DNA of 23,402 nt, from assembly GCA_946887425.1 (NCBI GenBank), contig CAMPKW010000011.1:1-23402 (forward strand). Reading direction: 5' to 3'. Below are positions 5,904 through 14,666 of the stretch, one piece after another. The position numbers and the translations under genes were made by a program. Below the pieces are notes generated by a model. That model was not told where the DNA came from. It did no database searches and saw only the letters and a program-made list of their open reading frames with translations. This stretch comes from an uncultured Candidatus Saccharibacteria bacterium. Its GTDB lineage: Bacteria > Patescibacteria > Saccharimonadia > Saccharimonadales > UBA6022. Position 1 is the stretch's first letter. Every line of letters begins with the position of its first letter.

Positions 5904-5960
5904 ACCACTCTCTGTAATTGTACAATTGCACTGATGAGTCCAAAAGGACGAAAGGGTGGT
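5904..5960 (+). ncRNA. Hammerhead self-cleaving ribozyme, type III
   Basis: All catalytic-core nucleotides are present. Stem III (open): 5904-5911 pairs with 5953-5960, 8 bp with one G-U. The cleavage triplet is CUC (5910-5912), so cleavage is predicted between C5912 and U5913. Stem I: 5913-5919 pairs with 5924-5930 (one G-U) with loop GUAC. Core box CUGAUGA at 5931-5937. Stem II: GUCC (5938-5941)/GGAC (5946-5949) with an AAAA loop. Core box GAA (5950-5952) then A5953, the 15.1-16.1 A-U pair. It lies 96 nt after the stop of the 5538-5807 gene and ends 9 nt before the -10 box of the next gene, so only read-through RNA from upstream contains it. Confidence 0.93.
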
Positions 5961-5969
5961 CCGGTGGGG

Positions 5970-5975
5970 TATAAT
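5970..5975 (+). promoter_or_regulatory. -10 box of the SemiSWEET gene
   Basis: A perfect TATAAT 7 nt before the ATG at 5983. The -35 region would fall in the 3' half of the hammerhead DNA (about 5946-5952) and matches the consensus poorly. Confidence 0.65.
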
Positions 5976-5982
5976 AGTCGTT

Positions 5983-6288
5983 ATGCTTAATACCGCTCAT
6001 GTCACAAAGAAACAGAAACTAACATCAAAGCGGGACGGAATATTCGATCGTCTTGTACTCGCTATATCCGTTCTATATCCGCTGAGTGCGCTTCCGCAAC
6101 TCATTATTATCCTCAAGGGGAATGTTGACGGAGTTTCGATTGCCTCATGGGCAGGGTTCTTCGTGTGTGCTGGTATTTTTCTTATCTATGGTCTACGTCA
6201 TAGAGTATGGCCAATGATTCTGTCAAACACGCTTTGGGTGGCGGTTGATGGCATGGTTATAGTCGGTATTGTCTACTACCGGGTATAA
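5983..6288 (+). CDS. SemiSWEET / PQ-loop family small transporter
   Basis: 101 aa with three predicted membrane helices (about 24-43, 52-73, 80-98). The first helix carries the Pro-Gln pair (P38-Q39 in ALPQL) typical of PQ-loop/SemiSWEET proteins, followed by the conserved style of loop NVDGVSIASW. SemiSWEETs dimerise to form a sugar uniporter; the substrate here cannot be told. In a probably host-dependent organism, sugar uptake is a plausible role (inference). Start: the frame extends to 5956 inside the hammerhead, but the ATG at 5983 sits 7 nt after TATAAT with no Shine-Dalgarno sequence, so a leaderless mRNA starting there is favoured. Confidence 0.82.
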   Translation: MLNTAHVTKKQKLTSKRDGIFDRLVLAISVLYPLSALPQLIIILKGNVDGVSIASWAGFFVCAGIFLIYGLRHRVWPMILSNTLWVAVDGMVIVGIVYYRV

Positions 6289-6292
6289 ATCC

Positions 6293-6322
6293 TTGACCGA
6301 TGATTAAAAACAGGATTAGATA
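6293..6322 (+). promoter_or_regulatory. Possible promoter of the phosphatase gene
   Basis: TTGACC (6293-6298) is a good -35; the -10 about 17-18 nt later (TTAGAT/TAGATA, 6316-6322) is poor. The following leader is about 17-22 nt and holds a Shine-Dalgarno sequence. Confidence 0.45.
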
Positions 6323-6344
6323 ACGTCATAGCGTAAGGAGCGAT

Positions 6345-7136
6345 ATGGTATCTATTGTCGATTGTGCAGCCGAGCAGCTAACCGCAATAAAAAAGCGTGA
6401 TATTCGTCTATTGCCACCGTATCATATTGCTCATTTCGACCAGGATGCGTATGTGGCTGATCGTGAGAACGGGATTTTCGCAGTTGCCGATGGCGTCGGT
6501 TCTCGGCCTCATAGTGACCACGCTGCCAGAGAAGTGATTGCCGCATTCGTGAGGGCATTTACACACCATGGCATACCAGAAAATGCCGAGCAGGCTCGTG
6601 AGCGGATTCAAGATGGACTCATAGATCGCTTGCAGATTGCGGCAGCGTTGACGCAGGGTGCAACGACATTAACAGGCATGGCCATTACGTCTGATGGACA
6701 GGCGACTTATTTAAATGCGGGTGATTCGCAATTTTTGATTCGCCGCCCGGCACGTATTATCCAACAGACAAGTGAGCAAAGTCTGAAGCAGGAGACTGGC
6801 TCCCAGCGATTTCACGGGCTATATAACTTTTTCGGTACCGCAATCGGCTATGATCCATCCGTTCCGCCTAGACAATTGACAGAACTTTCGAACACGCGAA
6901 CTGTCGGCGAAGGAACAGAATGGGGTTCGGTAGAGCTTCAAGAGGGTGATCGGCTTATATTGGTTACTGATGGTGTGATTGGAGATCGGCAGGATGAGCG
7001 ACTCAGTGAGCTTGATTGGCTAAGTTTTACTAGGCGGGCACTCGGCGCTAAAGCGTGCGCTCATGCCTTGACGCATTTTTCTCGGAAGATTGATGACACG
7101 ACGGCTGTTGTAGTTGATATGGAACGACATAAATAA
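6345..7136 (+). CDS. PP2C (PPM)-type serine/threonine phosphatase
   Basis: 263 aa single-domain protein. PPM metal-binding motifs: FAVADGVGSR with Asp49-Gly50, NAGDSQ (about 126-131), LVTDGV with Asp209, and IDDTTAVVV with Asp250/Asp251. These aspartates hold the Mn/Mg pair that hydrolyses phospho-Ser/Thr. The usual GDSR appears as GDSQ. No membrane segment, so it is likely cytoplasmic. A strong AAGGAG (6335-6340) lies 4 nt before the ATG, unlike the leaderless genes around it. No Ser/Thr kinase gene is in the window, so its partner is unknown. Confidence 0.85.
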   Translation: MVSIVDCAAEQLTAIKKRDIRLLPPYHIAHFDQDAYVADRENGIFAVADGVGSRPHSDHAAREVIAAFVRAFTHHGIPENAEQARERIQDGLIDRLQIAAALTQGATTLTGMAITSDGQATYLNAGDSQFLIRRPARIIQQTSEQSLKQETGSQRFHGLYNFFGTAIGYDPSVPPRQLTELSNTRTVGEGTEWGSVELQEGDRLILVTDGVIGDRQDERLSELDWLSFTRRALGAKACAHALTHFSRKIDDTTAVVVDMERHK

Positions 7137-7151
7137 TAGCCCCAATACCCC

Positions 7152-7180
7152 TTGACTATTTGCTCGAAAGTCTTCACAAT
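7152..7180 (+). promoter_or_regulatory. rpoBC promoter
   Basis: TTGACT (7152-7157), 17-nt spacer, CACAAT (7175-7180). It starts 15 nt after the phosphatase stop and gives a leader of about 130 nt. Confidence 0.65.
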
Positions 7181-7186
7181 AGGTAC

Positions 7187-7316
7187 CAAGAAGTAGTGTA
7201 GCTGTGGTTACGTGTGTTCTCTGGTCGGGTGGCACCAAACAGAGAAATGACCTCAGTTTAGGGAATCTTCGGAGCCGATTACCCAACTAACAATAATTCA
7301 ATTGCGAGGAGCATCC
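7187..7316 (+). promoter_or_regulatory. Structured rpoB 5' leader
   Basis: Two hairpins by eye: TTCTCTG (7217-7223)/CAGAGAA (7240-7246), whose loop carries GGGTGGCACC (7227-7236); and AGTT..GGGAATC (7255-7267)/GATT.CCCAACT (7277-7288) with small bulges. No terminator-like T run follows either. The end is unpaired A/T-rich sequence and the GAGGAG ribosome site (7306-7311). In many bacteria rpoB follows rplJL and shares the L10 leader; here rpoB has its own leader. Confidence 0.5.
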
Positions 7317-10300
7317 ATGGCAAAAACCAAGCCTGACGCGGCTAGTAAGCGTGTTTTCTTTACTAAAGATGACACAGCACTACCGCTACCAAATCTCATT
7401 GCTCACCAAAAAGATTCTTGGCGTGAATTCGTCGAGACTGGTTTGAGTGAGATATTTGCAGAACTTAACCCAATCGAGGACTATACTGGTCAGAAACTCG
7501 AACTACGATTCAAGGAATATGCATTCCAGAGTCCAAAGGTGACCGAGGCTCACGCTAAAGAAAATAATGTTACCTTTGACGCGCCACTTCACGCTAATGT
7601 TGAGTTGACAAACAAAGTAACTGGCGAAGTAAAAGAGCAGGAAATTTACCTTGGTGACTACCCATGGATGACCGATCGCGGAACTTTCGTAATCAACGGT
7701 ACGGAACGTGTCGTTGTTTCACAGCTTATTCGTTCAGCTGGTGTGTTCTTTACTGCAGATACTGCTGCTGGTCGCAATAATTATGGCGCAAAGCTCATTC
7801 CTGGCCGTGGTGCATGGCTTGAATTTGAAACAGCTTCAAACGGTACAATTTACGTAAAGATCGACCGTCGTCGTAAACTGCCTGTCACAACATTGCTCCG
7901 TGCGCTTGGTCACAACAAGACAAGTGAGATCAAGTCTCTCTTTGCCGATGTTGATACCGGTGACGTAAAATATATCGATGCCACCCTCGATAAAGATCCA
8001 GCACGTGGATCAAACGAAGCTCTAATTGAAGTTTATCGCCGTCTTCGTCCGGGTGATCTTGCGACTGTCGACAATGCACGAAGCATGATTGAGCGCATGT
8101 TCTTCGATTTCAAGCGTTTCGATTACAGCCGCGTTGGTCGTTTTAAATTAAACCAACGCCTTGGCCTTGAAGTAGCTAATACTACTGAGAACCGCGTTTT
8201 CCAGATGAGCGACCTCGTTGCTATCATCAAGGAAATCATCCGTCTTAATAACACTCAGGATCCTGCCGATGATATTGATGCGCTTTCAAACCGCCGTATC
8301 AAACTTGTTGGTGAACTTGTAGCTCGTCAGTTCCGCGTTGGTATGCTTCGTATGCAGCGTAATGCTATGGATCGTATGAGCATGAGCGATCTTGAGAACG
8401 TTACTCCTGGTCAGCTTATCAACGCTCGTCCAGTTGTTGCTGCGGTTCGCGAATTCTTCGCTAGCTCACAGCTTTCACAGCTCATGGACGAAACCAACCC
8501 GCTTGCCGAGCTTTCACACAAGCGTCGTCTCAGCTCTATGGGTCCAGGTGGTCTTTCTCGCGAACGCGCTGGCTTCGATGTCCGTGACGCCCACCCGACT
8601 CACTACGGACGTCTATGTTCAGTAGAGACTCCTGAAGGTGCCAACATTGGACTCGTACTTAACCTTGCGACTTATGCTCGTGTTAACGAATACGGATTCA
8701 TTGAAACTCCATACCTTAAGGTAAAAGACGGCAAGGTGACTGATGAAGTTGTCTATCTTGATGCTTCACAGGAAATCACTGAAGTTATCGCCGATGCTGG
8801 TGCTGAGCTTAACGACGATGGTTCATTCGCTGCAGAGCGCGTGAGTGCTCGTAACGGACTCCTTCCAGAGCAGGTTGATGTAAGTGAAGTAACCTACATG
8901 GACGCTGCACATAAGCAGATCCTTGGTTCAACTGCATCACTCGTGCCGTTCATCGAGAAGAACCGTGTCGACCGTTCATTGACTGGTTCGAACATGCAGA
9001 AGCAAGCTGTGCCACTTCTTACACCAGAGTCTCCAACTGTTGGTACTGGTATTGAGGCTGAGCTTGCCAAAAACACAAGCCAGCTCATCACGGCAGAAGC
9101 TGACGGTGAAGTCGTTCGTGCTGATGGTGATGAAATTCACGTTAAGTACAAAGATGGTGTAAAGATCTACGAACTCGTTCACTTTGCGAAGAGCAATGAC
9201 GATCGTTCAATCAACCAGAAGGTTCGTGTTGAGCGTGGTCAGAAGGTAAAAGCTGGTGATATTTTGATCGAAGGCGCATCTGTTGCCGACGGTGAACTTG
9301 CGCTTGGTCGTGACCTTACAGTTGCCTTCATGCCTTGGGGTGGTTACAACATGGACGACGCGATCGTGCTGTCTGACCGAATTGTCAAAGAAGATGCGCT
9401 TACGAGCATCAACATCAAAGACTACACAGTTGAAGTCCGCGAAACCAAGCTTGGTCCAGAGATCGTTACGCGTGATATTCCAAATGTATCTGAAGAATCA
9501 CTTCGTCACCTTGATGAAAACGGTATCGTTCAGATTGGTTCTGAAGTAAAAGCCGGTGATGTACTCGTTGGTAAGATTACTCCAAAGGGTGAGCAGGAGC
9601 TCAGCTCTGAAGAGCGCCTGCTTCGCGCTATCTTCGGTGAAAAAGCCAAAGATGTTCGTGATACTTCACAGCGCATGAACAACGCTGGTGGTGGTAAAGT
9701 TGTCGGTGTTAAGATCTTTAGCCGTGAAAACGGTCATGAACTTAAGGCTGGTGTACTTATGCAGATTCAGATCTTCGTTGCACAACTGCGCAAGATTTCT
9801 GTTGGTGACAAGCTTGCTGGTCGTCACGGTAACAAGGGTGTCGTTGCTCGTATTCTCCCTGTCGAGGATATGCCATTCATGGAAGACGGTACTGCTGTCG
9901 ACGTGATCTTGAACCCACTCGGTGTACCATCTCGTATGAACATCGGTCAGCTGTTTGAAACTCACCTTGGTATGGCTGCTCGCGCCCTTGGCTACAAGGT
10001 TGCAACACCTCCATTTAACGGTGTGACAGACAAGACAATTAGTGACGAACTAGAAAAAGCAGGCTATGCCCGCGACGGTAAGGTGCAGCTATTTGACGGC
10101 CGTGACGGACAAGCGTTTGAAGAGCGTACTACTGTTGGTGTGATGCACATGATTAAGCTTCATCACATGGTAAGCGATAAGATCCACGCTCGCTCAACTG
10201 GTCCATACACAATGGTTACCCAGCAGCCACTTGGTGGTAAGGCGCAAAACGGTGGTCAGCGATTTGGTGAGATGGAAGTATGGGCACTCGAAGCATACGG

Positions 10301-10679
10301 TGCCGCAACAACACTTCAGGAAATGCTTACAATTAAGTCTGACGATGTCTACGGACGTGCTAAGGCATACGAGTCGATCATTAAAGATGAGCCGATTGTT
10401 GGTCCAAAGCTACCTGAGTCATTTAACGTGCTTGTAAAAGAGCTTCAAGGCCTCGGTCTTCGCGTTGACCTGCTCGATGAGAGTGAAGATGCGATTATTG
10501 ACGCGGAAGTTGTGATTGCCGAAAGTGGTCCTGCCGACAAGACAGTGCCTGCGCTACCGGTAAGCGACGATGATGATATTGAGACAATCCTTGACGAAGC
10601 CGATGATCTCGGTGACCTCGAAGATGGTATTTCGATCCAAGATATTGATGAAATTGAAGAAATTAAGGAGGAGGCGTAA
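7317..10679 (+). CDS. rpoB: DNA-directed RNA polymerase subunit beta
   Basis: 1120 aa, clearly shorter than E. coli RpoB (1342) because lineage-specific insertions are absent. It forms one side of the RNA polymerase active-site cleft. The rifampicin region runs SSQLSQLMDETNPLAEL from residue 383; the residues matching E. coli D516, H526 and S531 are retained (D391, H401, S406), while F514 is Leu389. The C-terminal block GGKAQNGGQRFGEMEVWALE that contacts beta' is present. The protein ends with a very acidic tail (SDDDDIETILDEADDLGDLE and onward). The start at 7317 has GAGGAG 5 nt upstream. It is co-transcribed with rpoC. Confidence 0.98.
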   Translation: MAKTKPDAASKRVFFTKDDTALPLPNLIAHQKDSWREFVETGLSEIFAELNPIEDYTGQKLELRFKEYAFQSPKVTEAHAKENNVTFDAPLHANVELTNKVTGEVKEQEIYLGDYPWMTDRGTFVINGTERVVVSQLIRSAGVFFTADTAAGRNNYGAKLIPGRGAWLEFETASNGTIYVKIDRRRKLPVTTLLRALGHNKTSEIKSLFADVDTGDVKYIDATLDKDPARGSNEALIEVYRRLRPGDLATVDNARSMIERMFFDFKRFDYSRVGRFKLNQRLGLEVANTTENRVFQMSDLVAIIKEIIRLNNTQDPADDIDALSNRRIKLVGELVARQFRVGMLRMQRNAMDRMSMSDLENVTPGQLINARPVVAAVREFFASSQLSQLMDETNPLAELSHKRRLSSMGPGGLSRERAGFDVRDAHPTHYGRLCSVETPEGANIGLVLNLATYARVNEYGFIETPYLKVKDGKVTDEVVYLDASQEITEVIADAGAELNDDGSFAAERVSARNGLLPEQVDVSEVTYMDAAHKQILGSTASLVPFIEKNRVDRSLTGSNMQKQAVPLLTPESPTVGTGIEAELAKNTSQLITAEADGEVVRADGDEIHVKYKDGVKIYELVHFAKSNDDRSINQKVRVERGQKVKAGDILIEGASVADGELALGRDLTVAFMPWGGYNMDDAIVLSDRIVKEDALTSINIKDYTVEVRETKLGPEIVTRDIPNVSEESLRHLDENGIVQIGSEVKAGDVLVGKITPKGEQELSSEERLLRAIFGEKAKDVRDTSQRMNNAGGGKVVGVKIFSRENGHELKAGVLMQIQIFVAQLRKISVGDKLAGRHGNKGVVARILPVEDMPFMEDGTAVDVILNPLGVPSRMNIGQLFETHLGMAARALGYKVATPPFNGVTDKTISDELEKAGYARDGKVQLFDGRDGQAFEERTTVGVMHMIKLHHMVSDKIHARSTGPYTMVTQQPLGGKAQNGGQRFGEMEVWALEAYGAATTLQEMLTIKSDDVYGRAKAYESIIKDEPIVGPKLPESFNVLVKELQGLGLRVDLLDESEDAIIDAEVVIAESGPADKTVPALPVSDDDDIETILDEADDLGDLEDGISIQDIDEIEEIKEEA

Positions 10680-10681
10680 TA

Positions 10682-13600
10682 ATGAGTCGTATTCTCGCCA
10701 ATAACGGTATTGCTGACTTTGACGCAGTCCGTCTTGCTGTGGCCAGCCCTGAGGACATCCTCAAGTGGAGCCACGGCGAAGTTACAAAGCCAGAAACAAT
10801 CAACTACCGTACTCAGAAGCCTGAGCGCGACGGTCTGTTCTGTGAGCGTATTTTCGGACCAGTCAAAGACATCAACCCACACGATAGCAAGCTAAAGGGT
10901 GTTCGTTCACGCGAAGCTGCAATCGACAAGAATGGTGAACTTGTTACCAAGTCTATCGTTCGTCGTGAGCGCATGGCTCATATCAATCTTGCTGCACCTG
11001 TTGCGCACATCTGGTTTATGCGCGGTACACCAAGCGCCATGAGCCTTATCCTTGGCATTACTGTTCGTAATCTTGAGCGTGTCGCTTACTTTGCAACCTA
11101 CGTTGTACTGTCAGTTGACACCGAAAAGCGTGACCAGTTCCTCTCAGACCTCGAAGCTGAAACAGAAGCTGGCCGCATGGCTATCAAGATGCGTTACGAG
11201 AAGGAAGCTGAAGCTGAGGGCGCTGATGTAAAGGCACTTGCCGAACAGCAGTCACGCGAAGTTGAAGAGCTAAACGAAACCTTCAATACGAAGAAAGCTC
11301 AGCTCGACAGCCTTGTTAAAAACTCACTCATGAACGAGACTGACTATCGTAATCTTCCCGAAGAATACGAAGAGCTCATTACTGTTGGTATGGGTGGTAC
11401 AGCTCTTAAGGCGCTTCTTGACGAAGTCGATCTTACGACACTCATCAAAGAGTTGTCTGAAGAAGCTGAAGGTGCCAAGGGACAGCGTGAGAAGAAGCTT
11501 CAAAAGCGTCTTAAGGTGCTTGAAGGTATGCTCGCAGCTGGTATCAAGCCAAGCAGTCTTTGTTTGACTGTTCTTCCAGTGATTCCACCGGACCTTCGCC
11601 CTATGGTGCAGCTTACTGGTGGTCGCTTCGCAACCTCAGACCTTAATGATCTTTATCGTCGTGTTATTAACCGTAACAACCGTCTTAAGAAGCTCGTTGA
11701 CCTTAATGCACCTGAAGTGATTCGTCGTAACGAAATGCGTATGCTTCAAGAAGCTGTCGACGCACTTGTTGATAACAGTGCAGCTCGTGGTGGCCGTGCC
11801 GTTAATGCTACCGGTGGTCGCCGCCGCCTTAAGTCAATCAGCGACATGCTGAAGGGTAAGCAGGGTCGTTTCCGTCAGAACCTTCTTGGTAAGCGTGTTG
11901 ATTACTCTGGCCGTTCAGTTATTGTTGTTGGTCCAAAGCTTAAGATTGACCAGTGTGGTCTTCCAAAGCAAATGGCCCTCGAGCTGTTCAAGCCATTCGT
12001 TATTAGCTGGCTCCTTAAGGGCGAGCACGCTCACAACATTCGTTCTGCAACTCGCTTGATTGAAGCAGGTGACACACTCGTATGGGACGCTCTTGATGCG
12101 GTAATTGAAGGCAAGTACGTTCTTTTGAACCGTGCGCCATCACTCCACCGTCTTTCAATCCAGGCCTTCCAGCCTAAGCTCGTCGAAGGTAAGGCTATCC
12201 AGCTTCACCCACTTGTAGCAAATGGATTTAACGCCGACTACGATGGTGACCAGATGGCTGTTCACTTGCCACTCTCAAAGGAAGCGCAGCGTGAAGCACG
12301 TGAACTCATGAGTGCAACAAGCAACCTTCTTAAGCCTGCCGATGGTGCGCCGGTACTTAACATTGGCCAAGACGTTGTTCTTGGTAACTACTACCTGACC
12401 TACGAAAAGCCAAGTGCTCAGACTGAAACACGTAAGGCGTATAGCTCTGTCTACGAAGCTGAAATGGCCTACGACAAGGGCGCTATCCAGTTGCAGACAC
12501 CAATTCGTGTACTTACTAAGGGTGAAATCCGTGATACAACACTTGGACGTGTCTTCTTTAACGAGATTCTTCCGGCTGAATATCCGTACGATAACTCAAT
12601 CCAGAACAAGAAGCAGCTGAAAAAGGTCCTCGCTAAGATCTTTATCGATTCTGGTGCTGTCGTGACTGCGCAAACCGCTGACCGTATGAAGGGGCTTGCG
12701 TTCCGCTTTGCGACAATCGCTGCCGTATCAACAGGCAAGGACGACTATATTGAGTTTAGCGAAACTGGTGAATTCGTTGCTGAAGGTGACGCTAAGACAA
12801 CACTTATCTCTGAGCAATTTGACGATGGTCTTATTACCGAAGATGAGCGTTACAACCTTACCGTAGCCGCATGGCGTAACACCGACCGCAAGATCGCCGA
12901 CTTCCTCCAGAGTCAGCTCAGCGGCATGGATACAAGTATCTCTGTCATGGTTAACTCTGGTGCCCGTGGTGATATCTCGAACGTTAAATGGGCATCAGCT
13001 ATGATTGGTATCATGGTTGACTCGGCTAACCGTGAGATTGAGCTTCCGATTCGAAGCAACTACAAGCAAGGTCTTTCATCACTGGAAGCTTTCGTGGCTA
13101 CCCGTGGTGCGCGTAAGGGTCTGATTGACACCGCGCTTAAGACTGCCGACTCAGGTTACCTTACTCGTCGTCTGGTTGATGTGTCTCAAGACGTATTTAC
13201 AGTGGAAGACGAACTAGGTGATGACGAAGGTTACGCTATCTACCGCAGCGAGACTGATCTTACGATGATCGACTTCTCGAACCGCCTATTTGGTCGCTTT
13301 ACGGCCGAAGAGGTTCCAGGATACATCGGTAAAGATGAGCTCATTACGCAGAAGATTGCCGATGCGATTGATGCTGATAAGGACATCCAGAGTGTTAAGA
13401 TCCAGAGCGTACTATCTACCAAGAATCTCCGCGGTATTCCACGCAAGAGCTACGGTATTGATATGTCGACTGGTCACCTCGTTGACAACGCACAGCCTGT
13501 CGGTGTTATCGCCGCTCAGTCTGTCGGTGAACCTGGTACGCAGCTAACGCTTAAGACCTTCCACAAGGGTGGTGAAGCTGGTGGAGATATCACCCAGGGT

Positions 13601-14515
13601 CTCCCACGTGTTGAAGAGCTCTTTGAAGCACGTTCTCCAAAGGGTCAGGCCTTCATGACTGAAGTAACTGGTCTTGTAGATGTGTGGGAAGATGGCAAGA
13701 AGTACATCGTTCAGGTTACCCCAGCCGCTGGTCACGTTGAGCGCATCGCCCTCGAAGGCCGCACCGTTACTGTTAAATCTGGCAGCAATGTCAAGGTTGG
13801 TGATGTACTTGCAACTGGTGAGAGCGAAAGTAAGCCACTCGTTGCGCCATTCGATGGTGTTGTCGAAGTGGCAGAAGATACACTTGTTCTTGCGGCAAAC
13901 GCGAGCGCACCTGTTCGCTATGAGATCCCGGGCACAATGCAGCTTGTAGTGAGTGCAAACGACAGCGTAGAAGCTGGTGATCGTTTGACTGCAGGTTCAT
14001 TGAACCTCCACGACCTCATGCGCCTCAAGGGTACAGAAGCCACACAGCGTTACATTGTGAACGAAGTGCTTCGTATCTACGCCGCACAGGGTCAAGATGT
14101 TGCCGACAAGCACCTCGAGATCATCGTTCGCCAGATGTTTAGCCGCGTACAGATTGAAGATCCAGGTGACGGTACATTCGTTACTGGTGACATCGTCTCA
14201 AAGGCTGCTGTTGTTGACATGAACGCCGAGCTCGCTGCTGAAGGCAAAGAGCTTGTAAGCTACACACAATTGCTCCTTGGTATTACTAAGGTGTCAATTT
14301 GGAGCGATAGCTTCCTGTCTGCTGCATCATTCCAGGACACAACCCGTGTGCTGATCAATGCTGCAACAAGTGGTCGTGTTGACCGCCTCCATGGCCTTAA
14401 GGAAAACGTGATCATTGGTCGCAAGATTCCTGTAGGTACTGGTGCTGCGGAATACCGCCATGCCGACGACGAGCTTGAAGAAGAGATCGCCGAAGATCTT
14501 GAACTAGCGGCCTAG
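10682..14515 (+). CDS. rpoC: DNA-directed RNA polymerase subunit beta' (zinc-site cysteines absent)
   Basis: 1277 aa. The catalytic Mg-binding motif is NADYDGDQMAVH, with Asp519, Asp521 and Asp523 (most bacteria have NADFDGD). Trigger-loop and bridge-helix regions (SGARGDISNVKWASAMIG; GVIAAQSVGEPGTQLTLKTFH) are conserved. It starts 2 nt after the rpoB stop, with the ribosome site AAGGAGGAGG (10665-10674) inside rpoB. Unusual: an ungapped alignment over the N-terminal zinc ribbon shows E. coli Cys70, 72, 85 and 88 replaced by Pro66, Asp68, Ile81 and Asn84. The second site (Cys814, 888, 895, 898) is replaced by Leu845, Thr913, Pro920 and Ser923. Both zinc sites are therefore lost, while the rest of the chain looks fully functional. 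Confidence 0.98.
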   Translation: MSRILANNGIADFDAVRLAVASPEDILKWSHGEVTKPETINYRTQKPERDGLFCERIFGPVKDINPHDSKLKGVRSREAAIDKNGELVTKSIVRRERMAHINLAAPVAHIWFMRGTPSAMSLILGITVRNLERVAYFATYVVLSVDTEKRDQFLSDLEAETEAGRMAIKMRYEKEAEAEGADVKALAEQQSREVEELNETFNTKKAQLDSLVKNSLMNETDYRNLPEEYEELITVGMGGTALKALLDEVDLTTLIKELSEEAEGAKGQREKKLQKRLKVLEGMLAAGIKPSSLCLTVLPVIPPDLRPMVQLTGGRFATSDLNDLYRRVINRNNRLKKLVDLNAPEVIRRNEMRMLQEAVDALVDNSAARGGRAVNATGGRRRLKSISDMLKGKQGRFRQNLLGKRVDYSGRSVIVVGPKLKIDQCGLPKQMALELFKPFVISWLLKGEHAHNIRSATRLIEAGDTLVWDALDAVIEGKYVLLNRAPSLHRLSIQAFQPKLVEGKAIQLHPLVANGFNADYDGDQMAVHLPLSKEAQREARELMSATSNLLKPADGAPVLNIGQDVVLGNYYLTYEKPSAQTETRKAYSSVYEAEMAYDKGAIQLQTPIRVLTKGEIRDTTLGRVFFNEILPAEYPYDNSIQNKKQLKKVLAKIFIDSGAVVTAQTADRMKGLAFRFATIAAVSTGKDDYIEFSETGEFVAEGDAKTTLISEQFDDGLITEDERYNLTVAAWRNTDRKIADFLQSQLSGMDTSISVMVNSGARGDISNVKWASAMIGIMVDSANREIELPIRSNYKQGLSSLEAFVATRGARKGLIDTALKTADSGYLTRRLVDVSQDVFTVEDELGDDEGYAIYRSETDLTMIDFSNRLFGRFTAEEVPGYIGKDELITQKIADAIDADKDIQSVKIQSVLSTKNLRGIPRKSYGIDMSTGHLVDNAQPVGVIAAQSVGEPGTQLTLKTFHKGGEAGGDITQGLPRVEELFEARSPKGQAFMTEVTGLVDVWEDGKKYIVQVTPAAGHVERIALEGRTVTVKSGSNVKVGDVLATGESESKPLVAPFDGVVEVAEDTLVLAANASAPVRYEIPGTMQLVVSANDSVEAGDRLTAGSLNLHDLMRLKGTEATQRYIVNEVLRIYAAQGQDVADKHLEIIVRQMFSRVQIEDPGDGTFVTGDIVSKAAVVDMNAELAAEGKELVSYTQLLLGITKVSIWSDSFLSAASFQDTTRVLINAATSGRVDRLHGLKENVIIGRKIPVGTGAAEYRHADDELEEEIAEDLELAA

Positions 14516-14534
14516 TTAGTTCAAATAGCCCCAT

Positions 14535-14573
14535 GCAATACCCCTGTTCGAAAGAGCAGGGGTATTGCTTTTT
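14535..14573 (+). terminator. rpoBC operon terminator
   Basis: A 15-bp stem: 14535-14549 against 14554-14568, GAAA tetraloop, one T-G pair near the loop, then TTTTT (14569-14573). A very strong intrinsic terminator. Confidence 0.96.
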
Positions 14574-14593
14574 AGGGGCTTTTATGGTAGTAT
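14565..14593 (+). promoter_or_regulatory. Promoter of the 14667-15149 gene pair
   Basis: TTGCTT (14565-14570), 17-nt spacer, TAGTAT (14588-14593) with upstream TG (extended -10). The -35 overlaps the 3' arm and T run of the rpoC terminator, so the two signals are fused. It leaves a leader of about 67 nt. Confidence 0.55.
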
Positions 14594-14666
14594 ATCCTTA
14601 ATCCGATTGGCGTCCGTCAGTTGGAAGTAGTGACTAGGTTTGATCAACGATACGGAAGGAATTTCC

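Noticed and set aside
7227..7236. A true T-box riboswitch upstream of rpoB
   Set aside because: Only about 40 nt precede the motif in the transcript, too short for stem I with a specifier loop, and no terminator follows.
8463..8540. Rifampicin resistance from the Leu at the RpoB F514 equivalent
   Set aside because: The main resistance positions (D516, H526, S531 equivalents) are wild type; a single natural Leu at 389 is not enough to claim resistance.
10445..10882. A 145-codon reverse-strand frame across the rpoB/rpoC junction
   Set aside because: It is a shadow of the acidic rpoB tail (Ser-rich when read backwards) and has no start signals.
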